Assembly: GCA_027886175.1 (NCBI GenBank)
Contig: JAJNNQ010000137.1
Span: 39,914,001-39,978,000, forward strand
Source of the DNA: Phylloscopus collybita
Lineage: Eukaryota > Chordata > Aves > Passeriformes > Phylloscopidae
Length of the DNA: 64,000 nt
Direction: 5' to 3'
Part shown: positions 63,138 through 64,000 of the stretch, in pieces
How the letters are laid out: every line of letters starts with the position of its first letter
Numbering within the stretch: the stretch's first letter is position 1
Notes under the pieces: generated by a model
What the model saw: the letters and a program-made list of their open reading frames with translations, nothing else
What the model was told of the DNA's origin: nothing
The model's database searches: none
Program-made: the position numbers and the translations under genes

Positions 63138-64000
63138 TTTCTCTGCTGAAGCCACTTAGTAAGGTGTTGCATAATATAAGAGTTATTTTCATATACTGCA
63201 TCAATGATAGGTTAATATATTATGATGAATATTCTTAAAGCAATGACTTTTAGGACATTCAGTTTCTTCATCAGAAATAATTTAATCGTCCCTGTCAGGA
63301 CCTAGCCCAGATTCTTTTATTGTTTTTTGCCATTAATAATGTGATTTTTTTTCTTTTTCAAAATTTAATAATATTTAAATAGTTAAATTTAATAGTAAAC
63401 AGGGAGATTGGAATTGAAAGGCATTATTTTTTAAAATCATGATGCTTTTCAAAATGAACACCTCAGTTCCCATCACCTTTAGCATTCCTTTCTAAAAATA
63501 GTATATTTGAAAGCATTGGATTTTTCATCTCAGTGATTAATCTAATAGGGAAAAATCTTCAAAATACTACTCAACTTTCTCCCATTAATATGTCAGTAAG
63601 GCTTTTCCTTTAATTATTTTTAAATATATTTATGAATTAATTCTTTAACATTCAAATAATGTTCTTTTATAATAGCCATTTGTGACTTTCTACTCCTGGT
63701 ACCTCCACTTTTCTTCTCTAAAAGAATCCTTTGAAGTTTTATTTCTGTTATTTAAACTACAATTAGTTATCACAGTAATACATCAATCTACAGTTCTATT
63801 AGTATAATTTAGAGAAAATTATCAATAGCTATATAGAAAAAATTAGTTATTCAGTTCTTAGTTCTCCTGCTATTAATAATTTTATTTTTGTGTAAAATTA
63901 AGTCTCTACAGGCAGGTGAATTTTTCTGTTTCTGCTTGTTAAAGTACTGTAAGAAGTGACATCATAATTTCACTACATATTCATAGTTTTAGAAGTATCA

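Larger units (their letters stand above)
61763..64000. other. Intergenic AT-rich right end
   Basis: Very AT-rich, with an AGAT microsatellite and a TATGG-type minisatellite; nothing else recognised. Confidence 0.6.

Noticed and set aside
1..64000. CRISPR arrays, tRNA or rRNA genes, operons, phage genes
   Set aside because: No regularly spaced repeats, no cloverleaf sequences with A/B boxes that I could find, and the sequence is vertebrate nuclear DNA.

Overview
The window is vertebrate nuclear DNA, almost certainly from a bird and probably a passerine. It is AT-rich and gene-poor. It carries several fragments of CR1, the dominant avian LINE, whose 3' ends read like 'attctatgattctatg'. It also carries avian-type endogenous retrovirus LTRs that begin TGTCTTGGTTTGG or end CAGGGTCAACCCACAA. 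There is no bacterial, plasmid or phage content. The order and species assignments are inference from repeat types.

One protein-coding gene is supported: PPFIA2 (liprin-alpha-2), on the minus strand. Its first coding exon lies at 27132-27382. It encodes 83 residues starting [17 protein letters not shown] and is bounded by a good splice acceptor and a GTATGT donor. About 8-9 kb upstream on the minus strand is a CpG-rich island (about 35.38-36.92 kb), the best candidate for the promoter and the non-coding first exon. On this reading 1-27131 is the intron after the first coding exon, 27383 to about 35.5 kb is intron 1, and about 37-64 kb is upstream intergenic DNA.

Layout: 0.7-1.2 kb CR1 (+); 2.9-3.1 kb CR1 (+); 18.9-19.1 kb CR1 (-); 21.75-22.56 kb internally deleted CR1 (+) keeping part of its reverse-transcriptase region; 27.1-27.4 kb PPFIA2 exon; 28.0-29.8 kb unclassified, more GC-rich block; 31.85 and 32.43 kb short CR1 tails; 35.4-36.9 kb CpG island; 46.1-46.45 kb GC-rich block sharing a segment with 10.57 kb; 47.80-48.48 kb and 50.50-51.25 kb two solo LTRs of one family, each with its own perfect 5-bp target-site duplication; 53.9-54.0 kb CR1 (-); 56.35-57.24 kb a second LTR family (+); 61.3-61.8 kb CR1 (+). 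Everything else is intronic or intergenic sequence with scattered microsatellites and A-tracts.

I found no operon, CRISPR array, RNA gene or novel multi-gene system. The points most worth a second look are the PPFIA2 promoter island and its flank, the paired solo LTRs upstream of it, the shared GC-rich segment at 10.57/46.36 kb, and the unclassified 28.0-29.8 kb block.
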